Shown: positions 48,137-59,000, numbered from the stretch's first letter. The stretch: DNA of 64,000 nucleotides from Cellulomonas sp. JZ18 (GCF_009720485.1 NZ_CP045245.1:3410001-3474000); one strand, 5' to 3'. Notes: generated by a model not told the origin, from the sequence alone. A program made the numbers and translations.

Positions 48137-48309
48137 GCGGGATACGGGAGGGGAAGGAAGGGAGGGGCGACGGAGGAGGGGAAAGGAGGGAGGTGCCAGG
48201 GCGCGGGAGGGAGGGGTGGGGGCGAAGGGAGGGGTGGGGGCGAAGGGCGGGGTGGGGGCGAAGGGCGGGCTGGGAGCGGGCCGGGCGGGCGGGGGGATGT
48301 GGGGCGGGG
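48137..48309 (+). repeat. G-rich purine tract with 18-bp tandem repeat
   Basis: The plus strand is almost all G and A, with many GGGG runs. From 48213 to about 48275 a unit close to GGGGTGGGGGCGAAGGGC repeats about 3.4 times with an 18-base period. Many G-quartet-forming runs are present. It abuts the stop codon of the ROK gene (48310), so it lies at the 3' end of that transcript, where the RNA would be C-rich. Confidence 0.75.
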
Positions 48310-49626
48310 TCAGGGGGTGGGGGTGAGCCAGACGGAGGGCTCCGCCACGACCTGGCGCAGGACGGCCAGGGCTCCGCCCGTCATCGCCGGGTACTCCCCC
48401 GCGCGGGCGCGCGAGACGTCGAGGGTGGACCACGGCGCGAAGATGACGTGCGCGTCGAGCGCGGCGCGCACCGGGCCCTCGACGTGCGGGTACAGGTGCC
48501 CGAAGGTGCCGCCCAGCACCACGGCGCCCACGTCGACCACGTTGGCCACGGTCGCGACCGCGAGGCCCAGCCACCGTGCCGCGGCGTGGACCGCGGCCAC
48601 GGCGGCCGCGTCGCCGGCCTCGACGGCGCGGAGCAGGTCCGCGAACCGGCTGCCCGCGGGCAGGCCCGCGGCCGCCGCGATGGCGTCCTGCCCGGCGAGC
48701 CGCTCCAGCGTCCCCGGTCCGTCGGGGGCCGAGCCGTCGACGACGACGTGCCCGATCTCCCCGCTCCAGCCGTGCCGGCCGAGGAAGATCTCGCCGTCGA
48801 GCACGAGGGCGCCGCCGACGCCGACCTCGCCGGACACGTAGAGGAACGACGGCGCTCCGGTGCCGCGGCGCGCGTGGGCCTCGGCCCGTGCGGCGAGGTT
48901 CGCCTCGTTGGCGACGCGCGGCGGGAACGCCGCGAGCACCGGGTCGGCGGCCAGGCGCGCGACGACGTCGACGTCGCGCCAGCCGAGGTTCGGCGCGACC
49001 CGCAGCGGACCGGTGACCCGGTCGACGAGCCCGGGCAGCGCCAGCGCGGTGCCGGCGACGCGGACGCCGTCGGTCTGCAGGCCGGCGAGCAGCGGGCCGG
49101 CGAGGGCCGCGAGGCGGTCGAGCACGTCACCCGGGTCCGCACCGCGCAGGTCGGCCTGCTCGACGCGCTCGACGAGCACGCCGCCCGCGAGGTCGACCGC
49201 GCGCACGCCGAGGTAGTCGACGTTCACCTCCATGCCGACGCCGGCGATCCGGCCGGGCGCGGGGGCGAGGGGCACCGCGGGACGTCCCGCGCGCGCCGCG
49301 GACACGGGGTCGAGCTCGCGCACGAGGCCCGCCTCGATGAGCACGTCGACCAGCCCGGTGACGGTGCCCCGGGCCAGTCCGGTGGACGCCGCGATCTGGG
49401 CGCGCGACGGTGGGGACGTGGCGTCGACGACGTGGGCCAGGGTGACCGACAGGTTGTGCTCGCGCAGGTGCTCCTGGCGGCGGGCGCGCACCGGGTCCGG
49501 CACGCGCTCGGCCGCACGTCCGTGCCGGGTGCGGCGGGCGGCGTCGGGGTCGTCGGCGGGCAGCCCGGACGTACCGGACGCCGGCGACCGCACGGCGCCG
49601 CGCACGTCCTCGGGTGCCCCGGCCAT
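48310..49626 (-). CDS. ROK-family transcriptional repressor (XylR-like)
   Basis: The 438-aa product has an N-terminal disordered part and a helix-turn-helix (PSRAQIAASTGLARGTVTGL, about residues 72-92). A ROK sugar-binding domain follows, with GVGMEVNVDYLGVRAVDLAG, VANEANLAARAEA and LYVSGEVGVGGALVLDGEIF, then GWSGEIGHVVVDG. The ROK zinc motif CxCGxxGC is absent; the equivalent stretch reads PDGPGTLERLAGQ. It is divergent from xylA, which implies xylose-responsive control of xylAB. Confidence 0.88.
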   Translation of the reverse strand: MAGAPEDVRGAVRSPASGTSGLPADDPDAARRTRHGRAAERVPDPVRARRQEHLREHNLSVTLAHVVDATSPPSRAQIAASTGLARGTVTGLVDVLIEAGLVRELDPVSAARAGRPAVPLAPAPGRIAGVGMEVNVDYLGVRAVDLAGGVLVERVEQADLRGADPGDVLDRLAALAGPLLAGLQTDGVRVAGTALALPGLVDRVTGPLRVAPNLGWRDVDVVARLAADPVLAAFPPRVANEANLAARAEAHARRGTGAPSFLYVSGEVGVGGALVLDGEIFLGRHGWSGEIGHVVVDGSAPDGPGTLERLAGQDAIAAAAGLPAGSRFADLLRAVEAGDAAAVAAVHAAARWLGLAVATVANVVDVGAVVLGGTFGHLYPHVEGPVRAALDAHVIFAPWSTLDVSRARAGEYPAMTGGALAVLRQVVAEPSVWLTPTP

Positions 49627-49629
49627 GGG

Positions 49630-49675
49630 TTGACCCTAGCCGAGATCCGTGGATAAATTCATCGCGAGAACAAAT
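49630..49675 (+). promoter_or_regulatory. xylA promoter and candidate ROK operator
   Basis: TTGACC at 49630-49635 and ATAAAT at 49653-49658, 17 bases apart, make a good promoter. It overlaps a short A+T-rich island and a near-dyad TTCATCGCGAGAA (49658-49670), which could be the repressor site. The rest of the gap to xylA contains a GGGCGGTCGCCC dyad at about 49680 and a GGAGAG ribosome site. Confidence 0.5.
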
Positions 49676-49725
49676 CCGCCGGGCGGTCGCCCGGAACACC
49701 ACCCCTCGACGTGGAGAGATGAGCC

Positions 49726-50916
49726 ATGGTGCGCAAGCCCACCCCCGAAGACAGGTTCTCGTTCGGCCTCTGGACCGTGGGCTGGAACGCCCAGGACCAG
49801 TTCGGCTCGAACACCCGCCCGTGGCTCGACCCGGTCGAGTCGGTGCACAAGCTCGCCGAGCTCGGCGCGGCGCACGTGACGTTCCACGACGACGACGTGG
49901 TGCCCTTCGGCTCGTCGGCCTCCGAGCGCGACAAGATCCTCGAGCGCTTCAAGGGCGCCCTGGCCGAGACCGGCATCACGGTCGAGATGGTCACGACGAA
50001 CACGTTCAGCCACCCGGTGTTCAAGGACGGCGCGTTCACCTCGAACGACCGCCGCGTGCGCCGCTTCGGCCTGCGCAAGGTCCTGCGCAACGTCGACCTC
50101 GCCGCCGACCTCGGCGCCGACACGTTCGTCATGTGGGGTGGCCGCGAGGGCGCCGAGTACGACTCGGCCAAGGACCTGAAGGCCGCGCACGACCGCTACG
50201 CCGAGGGCATCGACACCGTCGCCGCGTACATCAAGGAGAAGGGCTACAAGCTCCGCATCGCGCTCGAGCCGAAGCCGAACGAGCCCCGCGGCGACATCCT
50301 CCTGCCGACGATCGGCCACGCGATCGCCCTCATCTCCACGCTGGAGAACGGCGACATCGTCGGCCTGAACCCCGAGGTCGGCCACGAGCAGATGGCGGGC
50401 CTGAACTTCACGACCGGCATCGCGCAGGCGCTGTGGCAGGGCAAGCTCTTCCACATCGACCTCAACGGCCAGCGGTCCATCAAGTACGACCAGGACCTCG
50501 TGTTCGGCCACGGCGACCTGTTCTCGGCGTTCGCCACGGTCGACCTGCTCGAGAACGGCTTCCCGAGCGGCGGCCCGAAGTACACCGGCCCGATCCACTT
50601 CGACTACAAGCCCTCGCGCACCGAGGACTTCCAGGGCGTGTGGGACTCGGCGGCGGCGAACATGTCGACGTACATCCTGCTCAAGGAGCGCGCGCAGGCG
50701 TTCCGCGCCGACCCCGAGGTCCAGGAGGCCCTCGAGGCGGCCGGCGTCCTCTCGCTCGCCGAGCCGACGCTCGCCGAGGGTGAGACGATCGCCGACCTGC
50801 TGAACGACCGCTCGGCGTTCGAGGACTTCGACGCCGACGAGGTCGGCGCGCACGGCTTCGGCTTCGTGCGCCTCAACCAGCTCGCGCTCGAGCACGCGCT
50901 CGGCGCGCGCGGCTGA
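49726..50916 (+). CDS. xylA: Xylose isomerase
   Basis: XylA converts D-xylose to D-xylulose using two divalent metals. The 396-aa protein is of the class I actinobacterial type. Its catalytic His and Asp are in [14 protein letters not shown], followed by [35 protein letters not shown] (metal Glu), [16 protein letters not shown] (metal residues) and [20 protein letters not shown] (metal Asps). It is the first gene of the xylose utilisation pair under the divergent ROK regulator. Confidence 0.97.
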   Translation: MVRKPTPEDRFSFGLWTVGWNAQDQFGSNTRPWLDPVESVHKLAELGAAHVTFHDDDVVPFGSSASERDKILERFKGALAETGITVEMVTTNTFSHPVFKDGAFTSNDRRVRRFGLRKVLRNVDLAADLGADTFVMWGGREGAEYDSAKDLKAAHDRYAEGIDTVAAYIKEKGYKLRIALEPKPNEPRGDILLPTIGHAIALISTLENGDIVGLNPEVGHEQMAGLNFTTGIAQALWQGKLFHIDLNGQRSIKYDQDLVFGHGDLFSAFATVDLLENGFPSGGPKYTGPIHFDYKPSRTEDFQGVWDSAAANMSTYILLKERAQAFRADPEVQEALEAAGVLSLAEPTLAEGETIADLLNDRSAFEDFDADEVGAHGFGFVRLNQLALEHALGARG

Positions 50917-50936
50917 CGCAGCACGCACGTCCGGCA

Positions 50937-50981
50937 CGCCCGCCGGAGCGCCCTGGCACCGTCCAGGGGCTCCGGCGGGCG
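50937..50981 (+). terminator. Hairpin between xylA and xylB
   Basis: The stem pairs CGCCCGCCGGAGC with CTCCGGCGGGCG, with an inner CCCTGG/CCAGGG. It lies 20 bases after xylA. It may end the xylA transcript, leaving xylB with its own promoter, or allow partial read-through. Confidence 0.65.
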
Positions 50982-51094
50982 TCGCCGTCCCGGCCCCGCG
51001 CCCCGTCCGGGCGGCGCGGCCGGCCTCACCTCCCCGCCCGGACCCCCGACCCGCGGCCGACCGGCGCGGGCCAGCTCGTGGAGGAGCACAGGCG

Positions 51095-52528
51095 ATGACG
51101 CTCGTGGCAGGTGTGGACTCGTCCACCCAGTCGTGCAAGGTGGTGGTGCGCGACGCGGAGACCGGCGCGCTGGTCCGGCAGGGGCGCGCGACGCACCCCG
51201 ACGGCACCGAGGTGGCGCCCGCGGCGTGGTGGGACGCGCTGCAGGAGGCGATCGCGCAGGCCGGCGGTCTCGACGACGTCGCCGCGGTGGCGGTGGGCGG
51301 GCAGCAGCACGGCATGGTGGCGCTCGACGAGCACGGCGAGGTCGTCCGCGACGCGCTGCTGTGGAACGACACGCGCTCGGCCGGTGCGGCGCGCGACCTG
51401 GTCGCGGAGCTCGGCGACGGCGACGTCGCGGCGGGCGCGCAGGCGTGGGCGTCGGCGATCGGCTCGGTGCCGGTCGCCTCGCTGACGGTGACGAAGCTGC
51501 GCTGGCTGCGCGACGCCGAGCCGGAGAACGCGGCGCGCGTCGCGGCCGTCGCGCTCCCCCACGACTGGCTGACGTGGAAGCTCGCGGGCGGGCTCGCCGA
51601 GGTCGGCTGGGAGGGCCTGGTCACGGACCGCTCCGACGCGTCCGGCACGGGCTACTGGTCGCCGTTCACCGAGGACTACCGCCTGGACCTGCTCGAGCTC
51701 GCGCTCGGCTCGCGCCCGCGCCTGCCGCGCGTGCTCGGTCCTCGTGAGGCCGGTCCCCGCCTCGCCGGCGGCGGCGCGCTGCTCGGCCCCGGCGCGGGCG
51801 ACAACGCGGGTGCCGCGCTCGCCCTCGGCCTGCAGCCGGGCGACGTCGCGGTGTCCATCGGCACGTCGGGCGTCGTCTCGGCCGTCGCGAAGGCCCCGAC
51901 GGCGGACGGCTCCGGCCTCGTCACCGGCTTCGCCGACGCGACGGGTGCGTACCTGCCGCTGGCCTGCACGCTCAACGCCTCCCGGGTCCTCGACGCCGCG
52001 CGCCGCATCCTCGGCGTCGACCACGCCGGCCTGTCCGAGCTCGCGCTGTCCGCCCCGGCCGGCGCGGACGGCCTCGTGCACATCCCCTACCTCGAGGGTG
52101 AGCGCACGCCCAACAAGCCGGACGCCACGGGCGCGCTGCACGGCATGCGCCTGGGCAACACCACGCCCGCGCACCTCGCCCGCGCCGCGGTCGAGGGCAT
52201 GCTCTGCTCGCTCGCCGACGGCATCGACGCGCTGCGCGAGGTCGGCGTGCCCGTCGAGCGGCTGTTCCTCATCGGCGGCGGCGCGCAGTCGGAGGCCGTG
52301 CGCCGCATCGCGCCGACGGTCCTCGGGCTCGACGTGCACGTGCCGACGCCGGGCGAGTACGTCGCCGACGGCGCCGCGCGCCAGGCCGCGTGGGTGCTCT
52401 CGGGGTCGGACACGCCCCCGGCCTGGTCCGCCGCGTCCGACGCCGAGGTCGTCAGCGCGCCCGTGGAGCCGCAGGTGCGCGCGCAGTACGCCGCGGCCCG
52501 CGAGCTCACGGTGGACCGCACCTCCTGA
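51095..52528 (+). CDS. xylB: Xylulokinase
   Basis: XylB phosphorylates D-xylulose to feed the pentose-phosphate pathway. The 477-aa FGGY kinase has the phosphate-binding loop [20 protein letters not shown], then [20 protein letters not shown] and [16 protein letters not shown]. The catalytic Asp region is [17 protein letters not shown], and the ATP site is [16 protein letters not shown] with [20 protein letters not shown]. It lies downstream of xylA with a hairpin between them. Confidence 0.95.
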   Translation: MTLVAGVDSSTQSCKVVVRDAETGALVRQGRATHPDGTEVAPAAWWDALQEAIAQAGGLDDVAAVAVGGQQHGMVALDEHGEVVRDALLWNDTRSAGAARDLVAELGDGDVAAGAQAWASAIGSVPVASLTVTKLRWLRDAEPENAARVAAVALPHDWLTWKLAGGLAEVGWEGLVTDRSDASGTGYWSPFTEDYRLDLLELALGSRPRLPRVLGPREAGPRLAGGGALLGPGAGDNAGAALALGLQPGDVAVSIGTSGVVSAVAKAPTADGSGLVTGFADATGAYLPLACTLNASRVLDAARRILGVDHAGLSELALSAPAGADGLVHIPYLEGERTPNKPDATGALHGMRLGNTTPAHLARAAVEGMLCSLADGIDALREVGVPVERLFLIGGGAQSEAVRRIAPTVLGLDVHVPTPGEYVADGAARQAAWVLSGSDTPPAWSAASDAEVVSAPVEPQVRAQYAAARELTVDRTS

Positions 52529-52561
52529 CGTCCCGGCGCGACCGCCCGCGTCCGCGGACGC

Positions 52562-52597
52562 ACGAGGGCCCGGCACCGTACGGTGCCGGGCCCTCGT
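52562..52597. terminator. Perfect bidirectional hairpin between xylB and lsr2
   Basis: A perfect 36-base palindrome whose arm is ACGAGGGCCCGGCACCGT lies between the convergent xylB and lsr2 stops (52528 and 52613). Confidence 0.8.
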
Positions 52598-52612
52598 CGT
52601 GCGGGGACGGTC

Positions 52613-52969
52613 TCAGTGCGCCGCGTCGTAGGCCTGGCGGACCTCCGCCGAGATGCGGCCGCGCTCGGAGACCTGGTAGCCGTTCTCCTTGGCCCACTCA
52701 CGGATCTCCTGCGCCTCGTTGGCACGCGCCGCCCGCGAGGACGACGAGCCCGAGGAGGACCGGCCGGACGACGACCGGCCCGAGGAGGAACGGCCGCCGA
52801 CGCGGCGCGCGTGCCCGACCCACGGCGCGAGCGCGTCGCGCAGCTTCCCGGCGTTCTCGGACGTCAGGTCGATCTCGTACGTCACACCGTCGAGACCGAA
52901 GGTGACGGTCTCGTCGGCCGTCCCGCCGTCGACGTCGTCGACGAGCAGGACCTGGACCTTCTGCGCCAT
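52613..52969 (-). CDS. lsr2: Nucleoid-associated protein Lsr2
   Basis: Lsr2 bridges DNA and silences A+T-rich, often horizontally acquired genes. The 118-aa product has the dimerisation domain (MAQKVQVLLVDDVDGGTADE, then TYEIDLTSENAGKLRDALAP) and a linker with repeated GRSSS units. The C-terminal DNA-binding domain has REWAKENGYQVSERGRISAE, with RGR as the minor-groove element. ATG 52969 is the standard Lsr2 start. Confidence 0.95.
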   Translation of the reverse strand: MAQKVQVLLVDDVDGGTADETVTFGLDGVTYEIDLTSENAGKLRDALAPWVGHARRVGGRSSSGRSSSGRSSSGSSSSRAARANEAQEIREWAKENGYQVSERGRISAEVRQAYDAAH

Positions 52970-53058
52970 GGAGTTCTCCCGAGGCAATTGTTCGGAGTGG
53001 GTGACGTGGCACAGCGTCGCACCAGGTATTCCCACCCGTCAAACGTTCGCAGAAATCC

Positions 53059-53232
53059 TCAGGAATCCGCACGCCCGGGCGGCACGCCGTCGGGGCCCTG
53101 CGCCTCCAGGCGCGCCAGCTCCTGCCGTTCCCGGCGGTCCGCGTTCACGATCGCGCGGATCGAGAACCAGAAGATGACGCCGACGCCCACCGACGGCAGC
53201 AATGCGGCCAGAACGCCGCCCCAGTTGTCCAT
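53059..53232 (-). CDS. 57-aa single-pass membrane protein between lysS and lsr2
   Basis: The product starts MDNWGGVLAALLPSVGVGVI, continues with FWFSIRAIVNADRRERQEL and ends ADS. It has one N-out helix of about 22 residues and a basic/acidic cytoplasmic tail. It starts at an ATG 25 bases after the lysS stop, with a GGAGG-type site (GGAGGTAGCC). Tight spacing suggests co-transcription with lysS and lsr2. Its function is unknown. It resembles the small lysyl-tRNA synthetase-adjacent proteins I recall from actinobacterial genomes. Confidence 0.7.
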   Translation of the reverse strand: MDNWGGVLAALLPSVGVGVIFWFSIRAIVNADRRERQELARLEAQGPDGVPPGRADS

Positions 53233-53257
53233 GGCTACCTCCGACGCAATGACAGCG

Positions 53258-54778
53258 TCAGCCCTGCGGCTTCACGAGCGGGAAAAGGATCGTGTCACGG
53301 ATGCCCTGACCGGTCATCGCGATGAGGAGGCGGTCGACGCCCATGCCCATGCCGCCCGACGGGGGCATCGCGTGCTCCATGGCCGTGAGGAAGTCCTCGT
53401 CGATGCGCATCGCCTCGTCGTCGCCGCGCGCGGCCAGCAGCGCCTGCGCCTCGAAGCGCTCGCGCTGCACCACCGGGTCCACGAGCTCGGAGTAGGCCGT
53501 GGCGAGCTCCATGCCGCGCACGTACAGGTCCCACTTCTCCACCAGGCCGCGCTCGGTGCGGTGGTCGCGGGTCAGCGGGGACGTCTCGACCGGGAAGTCC
53601 CGGACGAAGGTCGGCGCCCACAAGGTCGAGCCCACGTGGTGCTCCCACAGCTCCTCGACCATCTTGCCGTGGTTGCGCCGGGCGGGTGCGAGCTCGATGC
53701 CCGCCTTCTCCAGCAGCTCGAGCAGGTGCTCGTCCGACGTGTCGTGCGTGATCTCCTCGCCGAGCGCCTCGGACAGCGAGCCGTACATCGTCAGCGACGT
53801 CCACTCGCCGCCGAGGTCGTACTCGGAACCGTCGGCGAGGGTCACGACCGTCGTGCCGAGCGCGTCGCGCGCGGCGGTCTGCACGAGGTCCTGCGTGAGT
53901 GCGGCCATCGTGTCGTAGTCGCCGTAGGCCTCGTACGCCTCGAGCATCGCGAACTCCGGGGAATGCGTCGCGTCGACGCCCTCGTTGCGGAAGTTGCGGT
54001 TGATCTCGAAGACCTTCTCGACCCCGCCGACCGCCGCCCGCTTGAGGAACAGCTCGGGCGCGATCCGCAGGTACAGGTCGATGTCGAAGGCGTTCATGTG
54101 CGTCTCGAACTGGCGCGCCGCCGCGCCCTCGGGCCGCACCTGGAGCATCGGGGTCTCCACCTCGAGATATCCCCGGCGCCAGAAGTTCTCCCGCAGGGAA
54201 CGCACGACCGCGGCGCGCAGGCGCACCATGTCGCGCGCCTCCGGGCGCACGATGAGGTCGACGTACCGCTGGCGGACGCGGGCCTCCTCCGACAGCTCCG
54301 CACCCTCGTAGAGGTTCGGCAGCGGCCGGATCGCCTTCGCCGCCATGCGCCACTCGTCGGCCATGACGCTGAGCTCGCCGCGGCGGGACGCGACGACGCG
54401 GCCGTGCACGAACACGTGGTCGCCCAGGTCGACGTCCGTCTTGAAGGACGCGAGCGCGTCGGCGCCCACCTCCTTCTCGCTGAGCATCGCCTGCAGGCGG
54501 TTGCCGGCGCCGTCCTGGAGCGTCGCGAACGCGAGGCGTCCCGTGACGCGCAGGAACACGACGCGCCCGGCGACGCCGACGACGTCGTCGGTCTCCGCGC
54601 CCGGCTCGAGGTCCGGGTGCGCGGCCCGGACCTCGGCGACCGTGGTGGTGCGGGGCACGCCGACCGGGTACGGCGCCACCCCGGCGGCGAGCAGGCGCTC
54701 GCGCTTCGCGCGGCGCACCTGGATCTGCTCGGGGACGTCGTCGGCGGGCACCGTGGGATCGGCGGGCGTGGAGGTCAC
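53258..54778 (-). CDS. lysS: Lysyl-tRNA synthetase, class II
   Basis: The 506-aa product charges tRNA-Lys. It has an OB-fold anticodon domain (about residues 60-160) and a class II core. Motif 1 lies around [20 protein letters not shown] with ETPML. Motif 2 is [20 protein letters not shown], and motif 3 is [20 protein letters not shown]. It is the class II enzyme common in Actinobacteria, without the MprF-like extension of LysX. It belongs to the nad-lysS-lsr2 neighbourhood. Confidence 0.95.
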   Translation of the reverse strand: MTSTPADPTVPADDVPEQIQVRRAKRERLLAAGVAPYPVGVPRTTTVAEVRAAHPDLEPGAETDDVVGVAGRVVFLRVTGRLAFATLQDGAGNRLQAMLSEKEVGADALASFKTDVDLGDHVFVHGRVVASRRGELSVMADEWRMAAKAIRPLPNLYEGAELSEEARVRQRYVDLIVRPEARDMVRLRAAVVRSLRENFWRRGYLEVETPMLQVRPEGAAARQFETHMNAFDIDLYLRIAPELFLKRAAVGGVEKVFEINRNFRNEGVDATHSPEFAMLEAYEAYGDYDTMAALTQDLVQTAARDALGTTVVTLADGSEYDLGGEWTSLTMYGSLSEALGEEITHDTSDEHLLELLEKAGIELAPARRNHGKMVEELWEHHVGSTLWAPTFVRDFPVETSPLTRDHRTERGLVEKWDLYVRGMELATAYSELVDPVVQRERFEAQALLAARGDDEAMRIDEDFLTAMEHAMPPSGGMGMGVDRLLIAMTGQGIRDTILFPLVKPQG

Positions 54779-54909
54779 CGTCGAATCCTACGGGCGTCGG
54801 CGGGCCCTCCCGGCGGCCGGGGCTCGCGCGGGCACGTGCGCCCCGCCACGTCGGGGCCCGGGACGCGGGACGCGCGTCCGGCGCCCGCTCGCCGGCCGCC
54901 GCGCACCGG

Positions 54910-55827
54910 TCAGCCGGCGTGCAGGTCCAGCCCGAGGTCCAGGATCGGGGACGAGTGCGTGAGCGCCCCGACGGAGAGGTAGTCCACCCCGGTCGCGGCG
55001 ACCGCGGCCGCCCGGTCGAGCGTGAGGCTGCCGGTGGCCTCGAGGTCGACGTGCCCGGTCTGCGGCTCGCGCGCCCGCACCCGGTCCACGGTGGCGCGCA
55101 GCGTCGCGTCGTCCATGTTGTCCAGCAGCAGGAAGTCCGCGCCGGCGTCGAGCGCCTCGTCGGCCTGCTCGGGCCGGTCGACCTCGACCTGCACCGGCAC
55201 GTCGGGGAACGCGGCGCGCACGGCCGCGACCGCCGCGGCGACCGAGCCCGCGGCGACGACGTGGTTGTCCTTGACCATCGCGACGTCGTGCAGGCCCATG
55301 CGCTTGTTCGTGCCGCCGCCGCAGCGCACCGCGTACTTCTCGAGCGCACGCAGGCCGGGTGTGGTCTTGCGGGTGTCGAGCACCCGGGCGCCCGTGCCGG
55401 CCAGCGCCCGCGTCCAGCGGTGGGTGTGCGTCGCGACGCCCGACGCGCGGCTCACGAGGTTGAGCAGGGTGCGCTCCGCGACGAGCAGCACCTGGACCGG
55501 ACCGGTCAGCCGCCCCACGACGTCGCCCGCGCCGACGGTGGTGCCGTCCGGCACGAGCCAGGCGGTGGTCGGGGTGGGCAGGCCGAGCCGTGCGGCCACC
55601 TGCGCGAGCACCTCGGGGACCACCACGAGGCCCGCCACGACGCCGTCGGCGCGTGCCGCCAGGTCCGCGGTGCCGACGACGGCACCCGCGACCGTCGCCT
55701 GCGTCGTGACGTCGCGGCCGGGTGCGGGGCCCAGGTCCTCGTCGAGCGCGGCGGCGACGACCCGCGCGACCGCCGCGGGGTCGGGCCCGGGGTCGCCGGG
55801 CAGGCAGGGGTTTGTGGACGTCGTCAC
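54910..55827 (-). CDS. nadC: Nicotinate-nucleotide pyrophosphorylase (carboxylating)
   Basis: NadC converts quinolinate and PRPP to nicotinate mononucleotide in NAD synthesis. The 305-aa product shows [60 protein letters not shown] with [21 protein letters not shown] in two parts, [20 protein letters not shown] and [13 protein letters not shown]. Its usual neighbour nadB is 5.2 kb away, beyond the xylanase gene. Confidence 0.95.
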   Translation of the reverse strand: MTTSTNPCLPGDPGPDPAAVARVVAAALDEDLGPAPGRDVTTQATVAGAVVGTADLAARADGVVAGLVVVPEVLAQVAARLGLPTPTTAWLVPDGTTVGAGDVVGRLTGPVQVLLVAERTLLNLVSRASGVATHTHRWTRALAGTGARVLDTRKTTPGLRALEKYAVRCGGGTNKRMGLHDVAMVKDNHVVAAGSVAAAVAAVRAAFPDVPVQVEVDRPEQADEALDAGADFLLLDNMDDATLRATVDRVRAREPQTGHVDLEATGSLTLDRAAAVAATGVDYLSVGALTHSSPILDLGLDLHAG

Positions 55828-55897
55828 GGAGCGCCACGCTAGCGCGCCGGGCGCCGCGCCCCGGGCGCCGTCCGCGCGCGGTCCCGGGGGACGACGA

Positions 55898-55936
55898 AGC
55901 CCCACGGGCCGCCGGGGGGGACCGGCCCGTGGGGCT
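55898..55936 (-). terminator. Second hairpin after the xylanase gene
   Basis: A perfect 13-bp stem (AGCCCCACGGGCC and its complement), extendable by GACGA/TCGTC, lies between the xylanase stop and nadC. It forms a tandem terminator with 55973-56004. Confidence 0.7.
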
Positions 55937-55972
55937 CGTCGCCACCGCCCTCCGGGGAGGTCGGTGACGCGG

Positions 55973-56004
55973 GACCCGGTCGCGGCGCGTGCCGCGACCG
56001 GGTC
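55973..56004 (-). terminator. First hairpin after the xylanase gene
   Basis: A perfect 14-bp stem (GACCCGGTCGCGGC and its complement) with a 4-base loop begins six bases after the xylanase stop at 56011. Confidence 0.75.
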
Positions 56005-56010
56005 ACGTCG

Positions 56011-59000
56011 TCAGGGCCGCGTGAGCATGCCCCGCTTGCGGGCGACGACGAGCGCCACGCCCGCCGCCAGCACCAGGAGGGCGAGGACGCCGATCCCGAT
56101 GCCCGTACCCGTGACCGCCAGGCCGCCCGGACCGGCACCGGTACCGCCCTGCGCGGCCAGCACGGTCAGCGAGGTGCTCGCGAGCACCGTGCTGCCGTCC
56201 GAGGCCTGCAGGAGGTACACGCCGGCCTGCGTGCTCGCCGGCACCGTGACCCGCAGGGTCGCCGTGCCGTCGGCCGCGACCGTCACCGTGCCGAGCAGCG
56301 TGCTGCCCGCCGGGGCGGCGACCGCCGCACCGGCCCGCGCCGTGGCGCCGGCACCGAGGGAGACGGCCACCTTCTGACCCGCCTCGAACCCGGCGAGCGC
56401 GACGTCGACCTGCCCGCCGGCGCGCACCTGCGCCGCGCTGAGGCTGATCGTCGGCTTGCTGCTCGGGTTCTCGCCCGGGTTGCCACCCGGCTCGTCGACG
56501 GCCTCGACGAGCCGGCCGACGCCCCAGCGAGCCGGGCTCTGGTACCCCTGGCCGCTCGGGTCCGCCCAGTTGCGGATGCCCGTGCGGACACCGGAGGACG
56601 CGTCGTTGACCTGGAAGTCCAGGCCGTGGAACGTCCCCAGGCCGCCGCGGTCGTCCAGCGTGATCGCGGCCTCGACCCGGTACCCGGTGGCCGTGCGCGT
56701 CGTCGCCGACGTCACCCGGTTGCGCTGGTAGGTCTCGGTGCCGCCGGCCCCGAAGGACACCCCGTTGTCCGCGTTGATGCGGATCTGCATGTCCTCGTAG
56801 CGGTAACCCGCGTTCTTGGCGTTCCCCGCGTCGACGTAGATCTCCACGGAGTCCTTGATCCACGGGTCGCTGCCCGACAGGTCGACGACGGGGTCCGTCA
56901 CGTCCGCGAGGACGTACACGGTGTCGCCCTCCCAGAGCGTGCGCACCTCGGCGGTCGCGCCGGCCGTGCCCTCGACCTGCTTGTCGGTCCGCACCACGGC
57001 GGCCTCCGCCCACGCGGCGTCGGCCTCGCCGTCGATCTGCGGCGTCGCCGCGGCGCGCGCGACCTCGACGTACGACAGCGGCTCGAGCAGGGACAGCGTG
57101 CCGAGCACGCCCGGCGTGTTCCAGCCGGCCGTGGTGCCACCGTCGGTGACGGCCACGTCGAACTGGAGCGTGCTGCCCTGCGTCGCGCCGCTGAGCGGCA
57201 GGTGCACGACCGCGGACCAGCCGCCCTCGTGCTCCGTGACGACGCCCTCGACGTCGCCCTCGCCGTCCCGGCCGAAGGCGTACTCCTCGTCGCCGACGAC
57301 GAACGTGAGGCCGTCCGTCGGCTGCTCGGAGCCGTCCTTCACGGTCACGTACGCGGTCAGGTGGTCGGCCGCCCAGCGCAGCTGGAACTCCGCCTTCGAC
57401 TCGATCGCGTGCAGCGGCAGCTTCTCCCACTCGAGCGACGAGGTGGCCTCGTCGTCGAGCGCGACGTCACCGGCGAACACGTTCGCGGTGCGCACCCGCG
57501 CCGGCAGCTCCTCGTCGACCGCGCCGTAGTAGGCGGGCTTCGCCGTGCCGTCGTCGTCGAACAGGAGCGGACCGCCCGACGAGTCGCGCCAGCTGCGCAC
57601 GTCGGTCAGACCCCACACCGTGACGGAGAACAGGTCGTCCTCGTACTGCCGGAACATCCGGAAGGCGTCGCGGTAGTAGTAGCCCTGCTCGATGAACTTC
57701 GCCTCGGACTCCGGCGTGCCGGTCGTCACGTCGAGCTCGGTCACGACCTGGTCGAGGCCCAGCCCCTGGAACTTGCGGATCGCCGCCTCGAGGGCGTCGA
57801 CCGGCATCGCCAGGCTGACGTGGAACTGGTGACCCACGCCGTCGATCGGCACGTCCCGCTCCAGCAGGCGCTGGACCAGGTCGTAGTACCGCTGCTGCTT
57901 GCCCTCCTGCTCGGTGTTGTAGTCGTTGATGAAGAGCTTGACCGGACGGTCCGTGCCCGCCGCGGCGTACTCCTCGTTGAAGGCCTCGTCCGCGTAGCGG
58001 AAGGCCAGGTCGATGAACTCCTCGCCGAGGATCCGGTACCAGGCGCTGCGACGCAGACCGTCCTCGTACGCGGCGCCGTCGTCGACGACCTCGTTCACCA
58101 CGTCCCAGGCCACGAGCGGGTTCGACTCGGAGCCGAACTCGCCGTAGGTGGTCGCGAGGTGCTCCGCCACGGCGAAGATGTGCGTGCGCAGCCGCTCACG
58201 CAGGATCGCCCTGTCGGCCGCGGACGACGTCAGCTCGTTGCCCTGGGCGTCCTCGAACATCCAGCCCGGCGTGACGCGGCCCTGGTTGGGGTCGTCGTTC
58301 TGGCCGGCGTTCTGGCTGTGCCAGACGAGGACGTGCCCGTAGACCCGCAGCCCGTTGTCCTGGGCGAACGCCATGAGGGCGTCACCCTCGGCGGACGGCG
58401 CGAAGTTCTTGTCCGCGTCGTACCAGGCGTACGGCTTCATGTGGTTCTCGGGCGAGATCTGGTCGAAGTGCTTGAGCGTCAGCTGCGCAGGGCCGCCGAG
58501 CGTCTCGCGCGGGTCGACCGCGACACCGGCCGGGACGTCGAGCGTGTCCTTCAGCGGCGTCAGGTCCTGGACGACGAAGTCGACCTCGTCCACGACGATG
58601 TCGTCCACCAGGAACGTCGAGGTGTTGCCCGGGACCCCGTCGCCCTCCCACGCCGTCTCGAAGTAGATGTCCTGGGTACCGGCGGGCAGCGTGAACGAGC
58701 CCGTCACCTGCGTCCAGTCGGTGCCCGGGACCTGCGTGAAGCTGACCAGCGGGCCGAACTTCTCGGCGCCGCCCTGCACCTGGCGGTAGCTGAGCGTCAC
58801 CTCCCCCGGCTCGCCCTCGAACCTGATCCAGGCGGAGACCTCGTACTGGGCGCCCTCGGTCAGGACCCCGGCGACCGGGTGCTGCAGGCCCGAGCCCTGC
58901 GACGCGCGGTCGCTGATGCGGGCCGCGTGGTCGCTCTCGTGCCCCTCGTCGACCACCTCGACCGTCGGCGCGCCCGAGCCGGCGTCACGCGGACCCCAGC

